Positions 27,520 through 39,954 are shown, numbered from the stretch's first letter. The stretch is 64,000 nt of DNA from Enterobacter cancerogenus (GCF_019047785.1 NZ_CP077290.1:2170001-2234000), one strand, 5' to 3'. Made by a program: numbers and translations. Notes: generated by a model from the sequence alone, not told the origin.

Positions 27520-27795
27520 ATGAAAAAGATCGCAATTGCCGTAATGGCTGCGCTTTTGCTCAGTGCAAACGCGATGGCAGCCATCAAGATAGATGGCCGA
27601 CAGGCCAAAAACATGGATGATGTGCAGAGCTTAGGCGTAATCTACATCAATCATAATTTCGCCACCGAAAGCGAAGCAGATCAGGCACTTAATCAAGAGA
27701 CCGATGCACAGGGGGCCACCTACTATCACGTCATACTGACGCATGAGCCCGGCAGCAACGGCAATATGCACGCCAGTGCAGATATCTACCGATAA
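27520..27795 (+). CDS. yjfY: YjfY, small secreted DUF1471 (YhcN/BhsA-family) protein
   Basis: This 91-aa protein has a signal peptide at residues 1-21 (ending ANAMAA). The mature DUF1471 domain includes MDDVQSLGVIYINHNFATES and TYYHVILTHEPGSNGNMHASADIYR. Length and sequence match E. coli YjfY. Members of this enterobacterial family affect stress responses and biofilm formation; the specific role of YjfY is unknown. A strong terminator follows at 27844. Confidence 0.93.
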   Translation: MKKIAIAVMAALLLSANAMAAIKIDGRQAKNMDDVQSLGVIYINHNFATESEADQALNQETDAQGATYYHVILTHEPGSNGNMHASADIYR

Positions 27796-27843
27796 CGCTA
27801 GCACCAGGAAAGCCAACAACGAGACATAGCCATGCTTTTATTT

Positions 27844-27867
27844 GCCCCCTGCCCGGGGGCTTTTTTT
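27844..27867 (+). terminator. Intrinsic terminator of yjfY
   Basis: GCCCCC-N5-GGGGGC is followed by seven T. It separates yjfY from the convergent ula operon. Confidence 0.92.
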
Positions 27868-27924
27868 GTGAATGGCTCCGGAATACCGCCGGTTACAACT
27901 GTTTTGGTATTCCAGAGCACTTAT

Positions 27925-28611
27925 TTACTTCTGCCCGTAATAGGCATTCGGGCCGTGCTTGCGCATGAAATGCTTATTCATCAGGTAATCATCGATGTCG
28001 CGCAGTTGCGGGTTAATGCCGCGGGCAATCCACGCCATCTTTGCGACCTCTTCCATCACCACCGCGTTATGCACTGCGTCGTGGGCGTCTTTACCCCATG
28101 AGAACGGACCGTGCTGATAGACCACAATCCCCGGCGTATGCAGGGGCTCACACTCGCCCAACGTGTCGATAATCACCTTCCCGGTATTGAGCTCGTACTC
28201 GCCTTCCACTTCGGCCTGCGTTAATGCACGCGTGCACGGAATGTCGCCAAAAAAGTAGTCGGCATGCGTCGTGCCCAGCGCCGGGATCGCCAGCCCCGCC
28301 TGTGCCCATGCGGTGGCGTGCGTGGAGTGGGTATGCACCACACCGCCCAGGGAGGGATAACGCCGGTACAGCGCCAGGTGCGTGGCCGTATCCGACGAGG
28401 GACGCCAGCTGCCGTCGACGACGTTTCCGTCGAGATCCACCACCACCATGTCGTCAGCCTTCATGACCTCATACGCTACGCCGCTGGGCTTAATCACTAT
28501 CAGCCCCCGCTCGCGATCGATGGCGCTGACGTTACCCCAGGTGAACGTCACCAGGCCATAGCGCGGGAGATCCATATTGGCTTCAAACACCTGCTGCTTA
28601 AGCCTCTGCAT
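27925..28611 (-). CDS. ulaF: UlaF, L-ribulose-5-phosphate 4-epimerase
   Basis: This 228-aa class II aldolase/epimerase converts L-ribulose-5-P to D-xylulose-5-P, the last step of ascorbate breakdown. The zinc-binding motif [17 protein letters not shown] and the catalytic region [15 protein letters not shown] are present. The start is the ATG at 28611, inside the 3' end of ulaE (14-bp overlap). The frame open upstream to 28716 is ignored because E. coli UlaF is also 228 aa. It is the last gene of ulaABCDEF. Confidence 0.97.
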   Translation of the reverse strand: MQRLKQQVFEANMDLPRYGLVTFTWGNVSAIDRERGLIVIKPSGVAYEVMKADDMVVVDLDGNVVDGSWRPSSDTATHLALYRRYPSLGGVVHTHSTHATAWAQAGLAIPALGTTHADYFFGDIPCTRALTQAEVEGEYELNTGKVIIDTLGECEPLHTPGIVVYQHGPFSWGKDAHDAVHNAVVMEEVAKMAWIARGINPQLRDIDDYLMNKHFMRKHGPNAYYGQK

Positions 28612-29464
28612 GTTCAGCCTCCAGCAACCCTGCCCGGGCCATGCGCTCGCGCACCCAGTCGCGCGCTTTCGCCACTTCAGCCGCCGGGTCTTCCGACGTT
28701 TCGCTCCACATCTCAATCAGGTAGGGCCCGCAATAGCCGGTTTGTTTGAGCGTTTCGAAGCAGCGCTCGAAATCCACCACCCCCGTGCCGAACGGCACGT
28801 TTTTGAACACGCCAGGGCGGGTGTCTTTAACATGCACCGCCACGATATGCCCGATGCCCGCCTGCAGCTCCATCTGTACGTCGTTATCCCACGCCGATAA
28901 ATTGCCGATGTCCGGGTAGAGCTGGAACCATGGATTGTTCAGATAATGGGCGTAACCAAGCGCTTTGCTGATGGAGTTCATGAGCGGGTAGTCCATGATC
29001 TCCATAGCCAGCGTCACCTGCGCGCGGCTTGCCATTTCAACGCTCTCTTTCAGGCCGTCCCGAAAGCGTCGGCGCGTTTCGTCGTTGGCTTCCTGATAGT
29101 AAACATCGTAACCCGCCAGCTGGATCACGCGGATACCGACATCCTGCGCGAAACGAATGGCTTTCCGCATAATCGCCAGACTTTCAGCGCGTACCGCATC
29201 ATCTTCGCTGCCAAGCGGAAAACGTCGGTGGGCGCTAAGGCACATGGACGGCACGCGTACGCCGGTTTCCGCAACCGCGTTCACCAGCGCCAGGCGCTGC
29301 TCGCGGCTCCAGTCGAGGCGTGCCAGACGCGCGTCCGTCTCGTCCACAGACATTTCGACAAAATCAAACCCCAGCTGTTTTGCCAGCTGCAGCCGCTCCA
29401 GCCAGCACTCCCCCGCAGGGAGTGCCTTTTCATAAATGCCAAGCGGGACCTGTTTAGACAACAT
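28598..29464 (-). CDS. ulaE: UlaE, L-xylulose-5-phosphate 3-epimerase
   Basis: This 288-aa TIM-barrel protein (E. coli has 284 aa) begins [25 protein letters not shown]. Metal-binding positions are visible in [29 protein letters not shown] and HVKDTRPG. It converts L-xylulose-5-P to L-ribulose-5-P. It overlaps ulaF and follows ulaD after nine bases, consistent with one transcript. Confidence 0.97.
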   Translation of the reverse strand: MLSKQVPLGIYEKALPAGECWLERLQLAKQLGFDFVEMSVDETDARLARLDWSREQRLALVNAVAETGVRVPSMCLSAHRRFPLGSEDDAVRAESLAIMRKAIRFAQDVGIRVIQLAGYDVYYQEANDETRRRFRDGLKESVEMASRAQVTLAMEIMDYPLMNSISKALGYAHYLNNPWFQLYPDIGNLSAWDNDVQMELQAGIGHIVAVHVKDTRPGVFKNVPFGTGVVDFERCFETLKQTGYCGPYLIEMWSETSEDPAAEVAKARDWVRERMARAGLLEAEHAEA

Positions 29465-29473
29465 ACCCGCTCC

Positions 29474-30124
29474 TTAGCCCCAAAGCTGAGCGATTGAACG
29501 TTTGAACTGGCGCGCGGCTTCTACCGGAGACGCCGCATCACGGATGCTACGGCCCGCAATAAAGACGTGAATCGGAATGCCCTGGAACAGCGGCAGCTCT
29601 TCCAGCGCCAGGCCACCGGTCACGGTGACTTTAAAGCCCATGTCCGCCAGTCGTTTAATCGCGCTGATGTCGGCCTCGCCCCAGGCAACGCCCGCGGCCT
29701 GCGCATCGCGGCTGCGGTGATACACCACCTGTTGAATACCGGCATCGCGCCACTCCTGCGCCTGTTCCCAGGTCCAGAAGCCGGTCAGCTCAATCTGCAC
29801 GTCGCCATTAAACTCTTTCGCCACGTCCAGCGCCCCTTTGGCGGTGTTGATATCCGCACAGCAGATCACGGTGACCCAGTCCGCGTTGGCTTCAAAACAC
29901 ATACGGGAGAGAATTTTGCCCGCATCGGCAATTTTGGCATCGGCCAGCACGATTTTGTGCGGATAAAGCGCTTTCAGGTCGCGAACGGCGCGGACACCTT
30001 CGCCCACGCACAGAATGGTGCCCACTTCAATAATGTCCACTTCTTCCGCAATCAGGCGGGTCGTTTCATAAGCGTGAGAGAGCGTCTGGTTGTCCAGCGC
30101 AACCTGCAACATCGGTAATGCCAT
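29474..30124 (-). CDS. ulaD: UlaD, 3-keto-L-gulonate-6-phosphate decarboxylase
   Basis: This 216-aa protein of the orotidine-phosphate-decarboxylase superfamily begins [20 protein letters not shown] and has the metal and catalytic motif [10 protein letters not shown]. The phosphate-binding GG and AGR sites are in [11 protein letters not shown] and [13 protein letters not shown]. It makes L-xylulose-5-P. Length equals E. coli. Confidence 0.97.
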   Translation of the reverse strand: MALPMLQVALDNQTLSHAYETTRLIAEEVDIIEVGTILCVGEGVRAVRDLKALYPHKIVLADAKIADAGKILSRMCFEANADWVTVICCADINTAKGALDVAKEFNGDVQIELTGFWTWEQAQEWRDAGIQQVVYHRSRDAQAAGVAWGEADISAIKRLADMGFKVTVTGGLALEELPLFQGIPIHVFIAGRSIRDAASPVEAARQFKRSIAQLWG

Positions 30125-30136
30125 GATAAATTCCTC

Positions 30137-30604
30137 TTAAACGGACGCCGCAGTGGCGTGATCAATTAAATCCAGGACGTCCTGCGCGGTACGGCAGGCA
30201 CGTAAACGGTCAAAATTCGCTTCGTCATCAAACAGGTTGACGATCTGCATGATGCCGACCTCCTGATGGGTGTTGGCATCGACAGCCGCCATGGTGATCA
30301 GGATGTCGACCGGGTCGTTATCTTCATGGTTGAACGCCAGCGGCGTTTTCAGTGTTACCAGCGCAAAACCGGTTTTTTTGACGCCCTCTTCCGGACGTCC
30401 ATGCGGCATCGCCAGCCCTGGCGCAATGACGAAATAGGGACCATGCTGCTCAACTCCGTCGAGGATCGCCTGGTAGTAGCGCGGCTCGACAACGTCGGCG
30501 TTAACCAACAGATCCACACCAAGCTTCACCGCCTCTTGCCATGTGCTGGCCTCGGCCTGTAAAAGAATGGAATTATTCTCTGCCAGCGAATCACGTAGTT
30601 TCAT
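30137..30604 (-). CDS. ulaC: UlaC, ascorbate-specific PTS enzyme IIA
   Basis: This 155-aa EIIA of the mannitol/fructose fold has the phosphorylatable histidine in [13 protein letters not shown] (His68). It passes phosphate from HPr to UlaB. E. coli UlaC is 154 aa. It lies nine bases after ulaB. Confidence 0.96.
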   Translation of the reverse strand: MKLRDSLAENNSILLQAEASTWQEAVKLGVDLLVNADVVEPRYYQAILDGVEQHGPYFVIAPGLAMPHGRPEEGVKKTGFALVTLKTPLAFNHEDNDPVDILITMAAVDANTHQEVGIMQIVNLFDDEANFDRLRACRTAQDVLDLIDHATAASV

Positions 30605-30613
30605 GTGGCGTCC

Positions 30614-30919
30614 TTACTTCACGTCTTGAGGGAAGTGTTCTTTGATCACGTCCAGCAGCTTTGGTCCAAAATCAGCCGGCGAGAGCATGTTGCGCACGCC
30701 CACCACATACTTGTTGCCCGTCACGGTGATTTCACCGGCGATATGGGTAGAGGCGATGATGATGTCCGCGCCGTTCAGTTCACTTTTGTATTCACCCACC
30801 GCGCAGCTGTTCACCGTGTGGTCAATGTTTGACTGGGTTAAAAACTGATCCACTTTCATCTTCATGATCATGGAGCTACCTTGCCCATTGCCACACACAG
30901 CCAGGATACGTACGGTCAT
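30614..30919 (-). CDS. ulaB: UlaB, ascorbate-specific PTS enzyme IIB
   Basis: This 101-aa cytoplasmic EIIB has the phosphocysteine loop CGNGQGSS at residues 9-16 (Cys9). It phosphorylates ascorbate as it passes UlaA. Length equals E. coli. It starts 12 bp after the ulaA stop. Confidence 0.97.
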   Translation of the reverse strand: MTVRILAVCGNGQGSSMIMKMKVDQFLTQSNIDHTVNSCAVGEYKSELNGADIIIASTHIAGEITVTGNKYVVGVRNMLSPADFGPKLLDVIKEHFPQDVK

Positions 30920-30931
30920 AATCGAAACTCC

Positions 30932-32386
<1,455 letters not shown>

Positions 32387-32393
32387 TCACTCT

Positions 32394-32440
32394 ATTAATC
32401 ACAAATAATCACCACAAGATTGCATTTGATTATTTGTGAC
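32394..32440. promoter_or_regulatory. Candidate UlaR operator near ulaA
   Basis: CACAAATAATCA (32400-32411) and its exact inverse TGATTATTTGTG (32427-32438) are separated by 15 bp, 62-107 bp upstream of the ulaA ATG. Confidence 0.6.
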
Positions 32441-32635
32441 GCATCACGCAATTTATTTCCACATCAGCAGTAATGATTTTCACTTCCGATTTTAAAGAAT
32501 AATTTTATCCTTAAATTTCATTGTATTAATCGTAAATACTTGATGTTTTAACAACTCAAAAACAGATCTCATAAGGAATTTACGGGAAAAATAGCTGTAA
32601 TTTAGCCATTGCAAACCGAATCAAAGAGTGCCAGC

Positions 32636-32674
32636 ATTAATCACATCAAATCACAATATGATTACTTTTGATTG
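32636..32674. promoter_or_regulatory. Candidate UlaR operator near ulaG
   Basis: ATTAATCACATCAAATCACA (32636-32655) and TGATTACTTTTGATTG (32659-32674) repeat, in opposite orientations, the TGATT/AATCA motif of the ulaA-side operator. They end 18 bp before the ulaG ATG. Confidence 0.5.
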
Positions 32675-32691
32675 AACGCAGGAGTCGAACG

Positions 32692-33756
32692 ATGAGTAAA
32701 GTGAACACCATCACCCGTGAATCATGGATTCTGAGCACCTTCCCGGAATGGGGTTGCTGGCTGAATGAAGAGATTGAGCAGGAACAGGTTGCGCCTGGCA
32801 CCTTTGCAATGTGGTGGCTCGGCTGCACGGGGATTTGGCTGAAATCTGAAGGCGGCGCCAACATTTGCGTCGATTTCTGGTGTGGGACAGGCAAACAGAG
32901 CCACGGCAACCCGCTGATGAAAAAGGGCCATCAGATGCAGCGCATGGCAGGCGTAGAAAAACTTCAGCCGAACCTGCGCACCACGCCGTTTGTGCTTGAT
33001 CCTTTCGCCATTCGCCAGATCGACGCCGTGCTTTCCACTCACGATCATAACGATCACATCGACGTCAACGTCGCTGCCGCGGTGATGCAAAACTGCGCCG
33101 ATGATGTTCCTTTCATCGGGCCACAGACCTGCGTCGATTTATGGATCGGCTGGGGCGTGCCAAAAGAGCGCTGCATCGTCATGAAACCGGGCGACGTGGT
33201 GAAAATCAAAGATACGGAGATCCACGCGCTGGATGCCTTTGACCGCACGGCGCTTATCACGCTGCCTGCCGACCAGAAAGCCGCAGGCGTGCTGCCGGAC
33301 GGCATGGACGAACGTGCGGTGAACTACCTGTTCAAAACACCGGGCGGTTCGCTGTACCACAGCGGCGATTCACACTACTCCAACTACTACGCGAAGCACG
33401 GTAATGAGCATCAGATTGACGTTGCGCTCGGCTCCTACGGCGAAAACCCGCGCGGCATTACCGATAAAATGACCAGCGCCGATATGCTGCGCATGGCGGA
33501 AGCGCTGAATACCAAAGTGGTGATCCCGTTCCACCACGATATCTGGTCAAACTTCCAGGCCGATCCGCAGGAGATCCGCGTGCTGTGGGAGATGAAAAAA
33601 GATCGTCTGAAGTACGGCTTTAAGCCGTTCATCTGGCAGGTTGGCGGCAAGTTCACCTGGCCGCTGGATAAAGACAATCTTGAATATCACTATCCGCGCG
33701 GATTCGATGATTGCTTCACCATTGAACCAGACCTGCCGTTCAAATCATTCCTCTGA
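32692..33756 (+). CDS. ulaG: UlaG, L-ascorbate-6-phosphate lactonase
   Basis: This 354-aa metallo-beta-lactamase-fold enzyme opens the ring of ascorbate-6-P to 3-keto-L-gulonate-6-P. The metal motif is [10 protein letters not shown], with further ligands in [13 protein letters not shown] and IPFHHDIW. Length equals E. coli. The start is the ATG at 32692, after GGAG; the open frame from 32668 is not used. It is divergent from ulaA. Confidence 0.97.
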   Translation: MSKVNTITRESWILSTFPEWGCWLNEEIEQEQVAPGTFAMWWLGCTGIWLKSEGGANICVDFWCGTGKQSHGNPLMKKGHQMQRMAGVEKLQPNLRTTPFVLDPFAIRQIDAVLSTHDHNDHIDVNVAAAVMQNCADDVPFIGPQTCVDLWIGWGVPKERCIVMKPGDVVKIKDTEIHALDAFDRTALITLPADQKAAGVLPDGMDERAVNYLFKTPGGSLYHSGDSHYSNYYAKHGNEHQIDVALGSYGENPRGITDKMTSADMLRMAEALNTKVVIPFHHDIWSNFQADPQEIRVLWEMKKDRLKYGFKPFIWQVGGKFTWPLDKDNLEYHYPRGFDDCFTIEPDLPFKSFL

Positions 33757-33770
33757 TTGATGCGCCCCGT

Positions 33771-33796
33771 CGCCAGGCCCAAAGCCTGGCGATTTT
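33771..33796 (+). terminator. Hairpin terminator of ulaG
   Basis: CGCCAGGC-N5-GCCTGGCG is followed by ATTTT in the gap before ulaR. Confidence 0.75.
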
Positions 33797-33866
33797 CCAT
33801 TTATCTTAGTAATTTCATGCTATTTCAAATATCATCTTTTCAAATCAATACTTATCGGAATAGCTC

Positions 33867-34622
33867 ATGACGGAAGCGCAACGACATCAAATATTACTGG
33901 AACTCCTGGCGCAAACGGGGTTTATCACCGTCGAAAAAGTGATTGAACGTTTAGGGATTTCCCCCGCAACGGCACGGCGAGATATCAACAAGCTGGATGA
34001 GAGCGGCAAGCTCAAGAAAGTCCGTAACGGTGCAGAAGCCATCAGCCAACAGCGCCCGCGCTGGACGCCGATGAATATTCATCAGGCGCTGAATCATGAT
34101 GAAAAAGTGCGTATCGCCAGAGCGGCGTCGCAGCTGGTTAACCCGGGCGAAAGCGTGGTGATTAACTGCGGTTCAACGGCGTTTCTGCTGGGCAGGGAAA
34201 TGTGCGGTAAGCCGGTGCAAATCATCACCAACTATCTGCCGCTGGCCAACTACCTTATCGATCAGGAGCACGAAAGCGTGGTGATCATGGGCGGCCAGTA
34301 TAATAAGAGCCAGTCGATCACGCTGAGCCCACAGGACAGTGAAAACAGCCTCTACGCCGGGCACTGGATGTTTACCAGCGGTAAAGGGCTAACCACCGAC
34401 GGTTTGTATAAAACCGATATGCTGACCGCCATGGCAGAACAGAACATGCTTAACGTGGTCGGTAAGCTCGTTGTTCTGGTCGACAGCAGCAAAGTGGGCG
34501 AGCGCGCAGGTATGCTGTTCAGCCGGGCTGAGCAGATTGACATGGTGATCACCGGAAAAAGCGCTAACCCTGAGATCCTCCAGAAGCTGGAAGACCAGGG
34601 CGTAACGGTGCTGCGCGTTTAA
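33867..34622 (+). CDS. ulaR: UlaR, DeoR-family repressor of the ula regulon
   Basis: This 251-aa protein has an N-terminal HTH (about 5-57, with [41 protein letters not shown]) and a C-terminal sugar-phosphate-sensing domain. E. coli UlaR has the same length and is inactivated by ascorbate-6-P. It lies downstream of ulaG and overlaps the stop of convergent yjfP by four bases. Confidence 0.97.
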   Translation: MTEAQRHQILLELLAQTGFITVEKVIERLGISPATARRDINKLDESGKLKKVRNGAEAISQQRPRWTPMNIHQALNHDEKVRIARAASQLVNPGESVVINCGSTAFLLGREMCGKPVQIITNYLPLANYLIDQEHESVVIMGGQYNKSQSITLSPQDSENSLYAGHWMFTSGKGLTTDGLYKTDMLTAMAEQNMLNVVGKLVVLVDSSKVGERAGMLFSRAEQIDMVITGKSANPEILQKLEDQGVTVLRV

Positions 34623-35341
34623 AGATGCTGGCGGAAAAATGCCACGGTCGCGTCCAGCGCCGTCGGCGTAATGCGGTGCCGCACACCGGCTTCCCACAAA
34701 CAGGTGAGATTGCTGTCCAGCCCTTCACGCTGTAACGCCTGCTGCAGACGGAACGTTTCGCCGGGCGGCACGACGTCGTCCGCATCGCCATGCCATAACA
34801 GCAGCGGACGATCGGCCAGCTGCGCCAGCGCATGGCTGACGTCCCATTCCGCCAGCAACCCTTCAATTTCCTGGGGTGCCTGCGGCGGGAAAAGCGTTTT
34901 CGCCAGCGTGGTAAAGTAACCCGATCCCATCAGGCAAGCCACGGCCCTCACCTCCGGATGGCGGGCCATAATGCCCAACGCCGTCATCCCGCCCATGGAG
35001 GCTCCCGCGACCGCCAGGCGGTCATCCGCCACCAGCCCTGACTGACGAAGCGCATCACGCAGCCCGGCGAATTCCGTGAGATTGCCGTGCAGGATGTGCC
35101 AGAACTGACCAAGCCGGGCCGCCTCGTTACCTGTGAATCGCGCGCCGTGGTCGGGGGCATCCGGCATCACGACGCGAAAACCCGCCTGCGCCAGCGCCAC
35201 GGCAAAATAGCTGTATACCAGCTTCGATGAGGTAAACCCATGGTAAAAAACCACGGTGGGCAGCGGGTGTTCACCTTTTCCGGCGGGAAAAGCGTGTAAT
35301 ATTTCATTATCGCCGAGGCGTCGTGTTTCAAGTTCAATCAT
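34619..35341 (-). CDS. yjfP: YjfP, alpha/beta-hydrolase esterase
   Basis: This 240-aa protein (E. coli has 249) has the nucleophile elbow [14 protein letters not shown], the oxyanion-side FYHGFTSS and a C-terminal [17 protein letters not shown] carrying the His. It acts as a carboxylesterase in E. coli, with unknown natural substrate. The start is the ATG at 35341, five bases after AGGAG. A nine-residue internal segment of the E. coli protein (around AAQQNEFNN) appears to be missing here, which accounts for the shorter length. Confidence 0.93.
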   Translation of the reverse strand: MIELETRRLGDNEILHAFPAGKGEHPLPTVVFYHGFTSSKLVYSYFAVALAQAGFRVVMPDAPDHGARFTGNEAARLGQFWHILHGNLTEFAGLRDALRQSGLVADDRLAVAGASMGGMTALGIMARHPEVRAVACLMGSGYFTTLAKTLFPPQAPQEIEGLLAEWDVSHALAQLADRPLLLWHGDADDVVPPGETFRLQQALQREGLDSNLTCLWEAGVRHRITPTALDATVAFFRQHL

Positions 35342-35478
35342 TGTCACTCCTGGGCTACCGGATGATTCATAATGTTGAGAACTGGGTTACGGTTTCACGA
35401 TATTTTCATTCGAAAATTACGCCCCAGCTAACACTTCGGGAACATTCCCCCAAAACTAAATTTACAGACAACTACACT

Positions 35479-35808
35479 ATGGCTATCAGGAAACGAGATA
35501 TGGTTATGCGCAGGTTTGCTGCTTTATTGCTGGTCTCTCTGCTTGGCGGCTGTAGCGCGCTGCAGGGGACACCACAACCCGCTCCGCCGGTCACCGATCG
35601 CCCGCAGGAAATTCGTCGTAATCAGACGGAAGGATTACAACGAATGGGCACCGTCTCTGCGATGGTGCGCGGTTCCCCGGACGACGCGGAGGAGGCAATC
35701 AGAGCACAAGCCGTCGCCGCCAAAGCAGATTATTACGTCATCATTATGGTCGACGAAACCATTATTACGGGACAGTGGTACTCGCAGGCCATTTTATACC
35801 GTAAATAA
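35479..35808 (+). CDS. bsmA: BsmA (YjfO), DUF1471 lipoprotein of stress and biofilm response
   Basis: This 109-aa precursor has a lipobox LLGGC with Cys25. The mature part, starting CSALQGTPQPAPPVTDRPQEI, contains a DUF1471 domain ending TGQWYSQAILYRK. I took the ATG at 35479 because it reproduces the 109-aa length of E. coli BsmA. The ATGs at 35500 and 35506 are alternatives, and the one at 35500 has a better AGGA spacing. It is linked in E. coli to biofilm stress and motility. Confidence 0.92.
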   Translation: MAIRKRDMVMRRFAALLLVSLLGGCSALQGTPQPAPPVTDRPQEIRRNQTEGLQRMGTVSAMVRGSPDDAEEAIRAQAVAAKADYYVIIMVDETIITGQWYSQAILYRK

Positions 35809-35956
35809 CGGCGATCATTTGAACGACATTTACACTGCTTTGCGTCCATAGACATTTTCCTGTCCACAATAAACTCCATGCCAGCAACAATGGAAGTGAG
35901 TTTATTCGCGAAGGATTGCCCGGCGGATACCGGAGACATGTGAAATGGAGCTGACA

Positions 35957-36232
35957 ATGAAACGAACTCTTGCTTTAACCTCTCTGTTGCTCTCAGCGGG
36001 CCTTGTAAGCACGACCGCGCAGTCGGCGGAATTCGCCAGCGCAGATTGCGTAACGGGTCTGAATGAGATTGGTCATATCTCCGTAAATAATATTTCGGGA
36101 AGTCCACAAGATGTTGAACGTGTCGTTGCATTAAAAGCCGATGAGCAGGGTGCATCGTGGTATCGCATTATCCAGATGCAGGAAGACCATCATGTCGATC
36201 ACTGGCGAGTACAGGCCATTCTCTATGCATAA
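35957..36232 (+). CDS. yjfN: YjfN, small periplasmic DUF1471 protein
   Basis: This 91-aa protein has a signal peptide (about residues 1-23, ending TAQSA), then EFASADCVTGLNEIGHISVN and a C-terminal DHWRVQAILYA. E. coli YjfN has the same length and has been reported to activate the periplasmic protease DegP. The ATG at 35957 follows GGAGCTG. It is followed by a good terminator. It lies directly after bsmA, and the two DUF1471 genes may be an old duplication. Confidence 0.92.
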   Translation: MKRTLALTSLLLSAGLVSTTAQSAEFASADCVTGLNEIGHISVNNISGSPQDVERVVALKADEQGASWYRIIQMQEDHHVDHWRVQAILYA

Positions 36233-36243
36233 TCCCTCCCAGT

Positions 36244-36276
36244 AAAAGCCACTTATTTTTAGTGGCTTTTCATTTT
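36244..36276 (+). terminator. Intrinsic terminator of yjfN
   Basis: AAAAGCCACT-N7-AGTGGCTTTT is a perfect 10-bp stem and is followed by CATTTTT. Confidence 0.9.
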
Positions 36277-36345
36277 TGCAAATCTTTCATCACCTTATAA
36301 GCCATTAATAAAACAAATAAATAACATCCAGTTACATTTATAGAG

Positions 36346-36372
36346 TAAATGTTAGCCCTGCTCTGCCGTTGA
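36346..36372 (+). promoter_or_regulatory. Sigma-28 (FliA) promoter for the Cache-type receptor
   Basis: TAAATGTT, 11 bases, then GCCGTTGA matches the consensus TAAAGTTT-N11-GCCGATAA at the key positions and has the exact spacing. It lies 31 bp before the receptor ATG. Confidence 0.7.
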
Positions 36373-36403
36373 AAAGCCATACCTTTTTAATAATGAGCAA
36401 TTT

Positions 36404-38335
36404 ATGATCAGTTTTTTCCGCCGTGCAGGCCTGGGCACTAAGCTATCGCTGCTGACCGGCGTGAGCGTCGCCATTCTGTTTCTGCTGTTCACTTTTCTTC
36501 TCAGCCATAAGGCCAGCCAGCAGCTGGAATCACTGGCCGTTGAGGATCTGCATAATCAGTCCACCGGCATGGTGGATATGGTCGAGATGTTCAACACCAG
36601 CCTGAGCGAAGAGGTCGAAAGTTATACCCGGCTTTTCACCACCTTTCTTCCGCAACCGTTACATGTCGATTCCGCCGAGAGCAGGACGATCAACGGATTA
36701 ACCGTTCCCCTGCTGAAAGGCGGCGAGACCGGGCTGCATGATAACAATGCCCTTTCCGACGACTTCCTCAATCGAACCGGTGCGATTTCGACGCTGTTTG
36801 TCCGCAGCGGTAATGACTTTATCCGTGTCGCCACGTCCCTGCGCAAAGAGAATGGCGAACGCGCAATGGGTACCGTGCTGGATACCACCAGCCCGGCGTT
36901 TGCCGCCGTCACCAAAGGGGAAGTGTACCGTGGGCTGGCGCTGCTTTTCGGCAAGCGTTATATCACCCAGTATCAGCCCGTCAAAAACAGTGACGGCCAG
37001 GTGATCGGCATTATTTTTGTCGGGGTGGATATCACCCACTCCTGGGACGTCATGCGCGAGAAAATCCTTAACCGTCGCCTCGGTGAAAGTGGACACTTTT
37101 TCGTTCTCGATCGCAGCACCGGGAAGACCCGCGGGCAATACCTGTTCCACAACAGCGAAGAGGGACAATTGCCCAAATGGGATAGCGCCACGCAACAGCA
37201 GTTGCTGAGCGATACCGCCGGTACGCTGGAGCGGATCAGTGATGATGGCCGCACGCTCAAAATGGCCTACACCCCGCTTCCGGGCTGGAACTGGACCATC
37301 GTGGGCGAGGTGGATAAAGCAGTACTGCTCTCAAACGTGAATCACCTGCGCGATCGCTTCTTGCTGGCGGGCGTGGCGTTATCGGTGCTGTTTGCAGGGC
37401 TGTTCGTCATGATTATCCGTCGCATGCTTACGCGCCCGTTACGCAATGTGATCCACCTTGCCCGCCTGTACGCGGCAGGCGATCTGCGGGCAAACCTGCC
37501 AGTGACGCGCCAGGATGAGGTCGGCCAGCTGATCGCGGCGATCAACGGTATCGGGGATGGCCTGCAAAAGATCGTTATTCAGGTCCGTGAGGCCGCAGGC
37601 GACATTCGGACCGGAACCAACGCGCTGGCCAACGATAGCGGCGAGATTTCAGAGCAGATCAACAAGCAGGCCAGCAGCGTAGAAGAGACCTCCGCCAGCA
37701 TGGAGCAGCTGGCCGCGACGGTGCAGCAAAATGCGGCCAACATGGAGCAAACGCAGCAGCTCGTCGCAGAGACGTCGCGCGCGGTGCATCAGGGCGGTGA
37801 AACGGTCACCCACGCCGTTGCCACCATGGATGATATTCGTGACGCGTCAAAACGCATTGAAGATATCACGCGCGTGATCGAGTCAATCGCTTTCCAGACC
37901 AACATCCTGGCCCTCAATGCGGCAGTCGAAGCGGCAAGGGCGGGCGAGCATGGCAAAGGTTTCGCGGTGGTCGCGCAGGAGGTCCGCGCCCTGGCGGCAC
38001 GCAGCGCCAACGCGGTGAAAGAGATTGAGCAGCTGATTGGCGACACGCTGAACAAAGTGAGCGAGGGGCACGCGCTTTCCGAGCAGACGCGCCTGGCGAT
38101 GGATGCCATCATCGTTCACATCGATAACATCAGCCAGCTGGTGACTGAAATTAACCATGCCTCCCGCGAACAGTCCGCCGGGATTGGCCAGGTTAACCTG
38201 GCCATGACCCACATTGGTGAAGCGTCGCACATCAACGCCGATCGCGTTTCACGCAGCGAGCAAACCGCACACGCGCTGCGCGAGCAAGGATCGCACCTCG
38301 CCCGGCTGGTAAGCCTGTTCCAGCTGAAAGATTAA
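36404..38335 (+). CDS. Methyl-accepting chemotaxis protein with double Cache-type sensor
   Basis: This 643-aa receptor has TM1 at about 13-34 and a long periplasmic region of about 280 residues. That region resembles Cache3-Cache2 sensors, with [51 protein letters not shown] and a second [17 protein letters not shown] repeat. TM2 (about 320-341), HAMP and the signalling hairpin ([26 protein letters not shown]) follow. It lacks the C-terminal NWETF tail, so it is a low-abundance type expected to rely on other receptors for methylation. It replaces the yjfIJKLMC genes found here in E. coli. Its stop overlaps that of convergent aidB by four bases. The ligand is unknown. Confidence 0.9.
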   Translation: MISFFRRAGLGTKLSLLTGVSVAILFLLFTFLLSHKASQQLESLAVEDLHNQSTGMVDMVEMFNTSLSEEVESYTRLFTTFLPQPLHVDSAESRTINGLTVPLLKGGETGLHDNNALSDDFLNRTGAISTLFVRSGNDFIRVATSLRKENGERAMGTVLDTTSPAFAAVTKGEVYRGLALLFGKRYITQYQPVKNSDGQVIGIIFVGVDITHSWDVMREKILNRRLGESGHFFVLDRSTGKTRGQYLFHNSEEGQLPKWDSATQQQLLSDTAGTLERISDDGRTLKMAYTPLPGWNWTIVGEVDKAVLLSNVNHLRDRFLLAGVALSVLFAGLFVMIIRRMLTRPLRNVIHLARLYAAGDLRANLPVTRQDEVGQLIAAINGIGDGLQKIVIQVREAAGDIRTGTNALANDSGEISEQINKQASSVEETSASMEQLAATVQQNAANMEQTQQLVAETSRAVHQGGETVTHAVATMDDIRDASKRIEDITRVIESIAFQTNILALNAAVEAARAGEHGKGFAVVAQEVRALAARSANAVKEIEQLIGDTLNKVSEGHALSEQTRLAMDAIIVHIDNISQLVTEINHASREQSAGIGQVNLAMTHIGEASHINADRVSRSEQTAHALREQGSHLARLVSLFQLKD

Positions 38336-39954
38336 CCCACCCTGCCCGTGGCGCGCAGCAGCAGGTCATTTTGCACCTGTTCGCTCATCAGCGTTCCGCC
38401 ACGGGTATCCAGCATCATGCGACACCACGCCTGCGCCATCGGCGGCGAGGCGTGCCGCAGCATCTGGCTTCCCGCGCCCAGCAAACTGAGCTGGCGGGCA
38501 ATCTCCCTGCCCTGCGCCTCCTGAGGCTTACGCAGTTTCTGCTGTAGCTGCCGCCAGCTGCGATCGAAGTGGCGATCCTGCCCTTTTACCTGGGCGAAGT
38601 CGTCGCTGAGCAGGTCGAGCATTCCCGGCTGCTTCGTCAGGACCCGCAGCACGTCCAGGCACATAATGTTCCCGGAGCCTTCCCAGATGCTGTTCACCGG
38701 CATTTCCCGGTACAGGCGTGGCAGTTCGTTATCTTCGCAGTAGCCTGTCCCCCCCAGCACTTCCATCGCTTCCGCCACAAAGGGAATGCCTGCCTTGCAT
38801 ACGCTGAATTTCGCGGCCGGAGTGAAAAGCCGCGCCCAGGCCATCTCCTGCGGATCGGCGCGCTTATCCCATGCGCGGGCAAGACGAAACAGCAGCGCGG
38901 TTTGCCCCTCCAGCACCAGCGCCATCCGGCTAAGCACCTCGCGCATCAGAGGCTGGTCGATCAGGTTTTTTCCAAACGTCTGCCGCTGATGGGCATGATA
39001 CAGCGCCACCGAAAGCGCCCTGCGCATAAGCCCGTGGCTACCGAGCGCGCAGTCGAAGCGCGTCAGCCCGCCCATTTTGAGGATTTGCCGAACCCCTTCC
39101 CCCTCCTCGCCCAGCAGCCAGCCGGAGGCATCCAGAAACTCGGCCTCGCTGCTGGCATTAGAGCGGTTACCCAGCTTGTCCTTCAGGCGCTCCAGGCGCA
39201 CGGCGTTGCGCTGTCCGTCAGGCAAGAAACGCGGAACAAAAAAGCAGGATAAACCGCCCTTCGCCTGCGCCAGCACCAGATGAGCATCGCTTTGTGGGAC
39301 GGAGAAAAACCATTTGTGGCCCACCAGCCGGTAGCTGCCGTCACTGCATTTTTCCGCCTTCGTGGTATTGCTCAGCACGTCGGAGCCGCCCTGTTTTTCC
39401 GTCATCCCCATACCGATAAGCAGCCCCCGTTTCTGCCCACCGGGGGCCAGATGCGGATCGTAACGGTCACCGAGCAGCGGGTTTCGCCAGCTTTCGAAGG
39501 GCTTGGGCAGCGCCTGCAGCAGCAGCGGCGTGGCGGCAAAGGTCATGGTGATAGGGCAAAGCGTGCCCGCTTCCACCTGCGCATGCAGCACAAAGCGTGC
39601 AGCCCGGGCGACGAAGGAGCCTTTACGCGCCTCCTCTTCCCACGCCAGGTTATGCACCCGGTTGGCGCACAGCCCCTGCATCAGCAGGTGCCACGCGGGG
39701 TGGAAACGGACGTCGTCAAGCCGTCCGCCCATCGCATCATAACGCAGCAGTTCGGGCGGGTTCACGTTGGCCAGCCTGCCCAGCTCCAGCGATTCCGCCG
39801 TGCCCAGCTGCTGCCCAATGCTGGCGAGAAGATCCATGTCCCATTCGGCACCTTCGCGCGCCACCGCGTCGCGCAGGGCGCAGTCCGAGAGGAAAAGATT
39901 GCTGTTAGAGAGCGGGGAAGGTTGATTGAAAACGGTGTGAGTCTGCCAGTGCAT
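38332..39954 (-). CDS. aidB: AidB, acyl-CoA-dehydrogenase-like alkylation-response flavoprotein
   Basis: This 540-aa FAD protein (E. coli has 541) starts [20 protein letters not shown] at the ATG at 39954, after GGGAG. ACAD motifs include MTEKQGGSD and the C-terminal [14 protein letters not shown] [12 protein letters not shown] and [13 protein letters not shown] basic C-terminal region binds DNA in E. coli. It is part of the adaptive (Ada) response to alkylating agents there. Confidence 0.96.
   Translation of the reverse strand: MHWQTHTVFNQPSPLSNSNLFLSDCALRDAVAREGAEWDMDLLASIGQQLGTAESLELGRLANVNPPELLRYDAMGGRLDDVRFHPAWHLLMQGLCANRVHNLAWEEEARKGSFVARAARFVLHAQVEAGTLCPITMTFAATPLLLQALPKPFESWRNPLLGDRYDPHLAPGGQKRGLLIGMGMTEKQGGSDVLSNTTKAEKCSDGSYRLVGHKWFFSVPQSDAHLVLAQAKGGLSCFFVPRFLPDGQRNAVRLERLKDKLGNRSNASSEAEFLDASGWLLGEEGEGVRQILKMGGLTRFDCALGSHGLMRRALSVALYHAHQRQTFGKNLIDQPLMREVLSRMALVLEGQTALLFRLARAWDKRADPQEMAWARLFTPAAKFSVCKAGIPFVAEAMEVLGGTGYCEDNELPRLYREMPVNSIWEGSGNIMCLDVLRVLTKQPGMLDLLSDDFAQVKGQDRHFDRSWRQLQQKLRKPQEAQGREIARQLSLLGAGSQMLRHASPPMAQAWCRMMLDTRGGTLMSEQVQNDLLLRATGRVG

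Noticed and set aside
32435..32449. CRP site in the ulaA-ulaG region
   Set aside because: The TGTGA and TCAC halves are only four bases apart instead of six. They overlap a stronger repressor-type inverted repeat.
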